NCBI GenBank assembly: GCA_015063745.1
Contig: SVTO01000021.1
Location: forward strand, 1 to 43,963
Origin: Oscillospiraceae bacterium
GTDB taxonomy: Bacteria > Bacillota > Clostridia > Oscillospirales > CAG-272
Length of the DNA: 43,963 bases
Reading direction: 5' to 3'
A program made the position numbers and the translations under genes. The notes under the pieces were generated by a model, which was not told the origin of the DNA, ran no database searches, and saw only the letters and a program-made list of their open reading frames with translations. Below, one piece after another: positions 43,855 through 43,963 of this stretch; position 1 is the stretch's first letter, and the number at the start of each line of letters is the position of its first letter.

Positions 43855-43963
43855 CCACCAGCTATGCTGGTGGAGCCGAAAAGCTTTAGCTTCAAGTTGA
43901 AAAAGAAAACCTCCTGTAGTAAAATGGAAGTGGTTTGGCGACCGCACCCCAAATACAGGAGGA
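43855..43963 (+). mobile_element. Left end and leader of an IS200/IS605-type element, truncated by the window
   Basis: Three features typical of IS200-like left ends occur in order: an imperfect palindrome CCACCAGC-TAT-GCTGGTGG (43855-43873), a small AAGCT-TT-AGCTT hairpin (43881-43892), and CCTCCTGTA (43910-43918), which is complementary to TACAGGAGG (43954-43962). The last pairing hides the Shine-Dalgarno site, as known for IS200 transposase mRNA. The window ends right after the ribosome site, so the transposase gene must start just outside. The exact left boundary cannot be placed. Confidence 0.6.

Noticed and set aside
1-43963. CRISPR arrays, tRNA or rRNA genes and prophage modules
   Set aside because: I found no regular spaced repeats, no tRNA-like cloverleaf and no phage structural or integrase genes by reading.

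Overview
The window is a stretch of a Gram-positive Bacillota chromosome, most likely a gut-type member of Clostridia; no gene here fixes the genus. The evidence is the CD1247-type protein next to efp, a TepA/ClpP-like protease, CpsB/BY-kinase/LCP polysaccharide control genes, SLH anchoring, a YfhO-type membrane protein, strong AGGAGG-like ribosome sites and many sigma-A promoters of the form TTGNNN-17-TAtAaT. I saw no tRNA, rRNA or CRISPR array. About 32 protein genes are supported. The first is cut by the left edge, and the right edge stops in the leader of an IS200-like element.

Layout. Positions 1-16200 are mostly housekeeping: a YfhO-family protein, ruvAB, an isolated surface glycoside-hydrolase-like protein, CD1247-efp, asnA, an esterase-like hydrolase, ptsHI (the HPr lacks the regulatory serine), a Gfo/Idh/MocA oxidoreductase, a TepA-like protease, leuA and a MaoC-type hydratase. 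Positions 16232-25882 are one long leftward operon starting from a near-consensus promoter at 25974-26002. It encodes a membrane sugar-nucleotide dehydratase (CapD/FlaA1 type), a CpsB-type phosphatase, an Ig-like DUF5011-type protein, two tandem BY-type tyrosine kinases with different tyrosine-rich tails, a Ser/His S26-type peptidase, an NTP_transf_5 nucleotidyltransferase and an LCP ligase. It controls a surface polysaccharide but contains no glycosyltransferase or flippase.

Divergent from it, at 26281-28407, lies a tightly overlapping three-gene operon: an HPr-kinase-like P-loop protein, a radical SAM/SPASM enzyme and a PqqD-type carrier. It has its own promoter and a hairpin in its leader. 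No precursor peptide is visible. Together with the nucleotidyltransferase and peptidase of the leftward operon, it resembles a divided, poorly described modification system associated with the cell envelope. This is the most interesting part of the window.

Positions 28709-43731 encode cell-surface functions: a 1987-residue secreted protein (transglutaminase-like domain, Ig/MBG-type repeats, three SLH domains), an MBOAT O-acyltransferase with its AlgJ/AlgX-like SGNH partner, a VanX-like lipoprotein, a membrane protein joining helical repeats to an RCC1-like propeller, a second transglutaminase-like protein with Ig-like repeats, and a small lipoprotein. The inferred theme is making, acetylating, anchoring and remodelling the envelope. 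All family assignments are by motif reading only; no database search was run.
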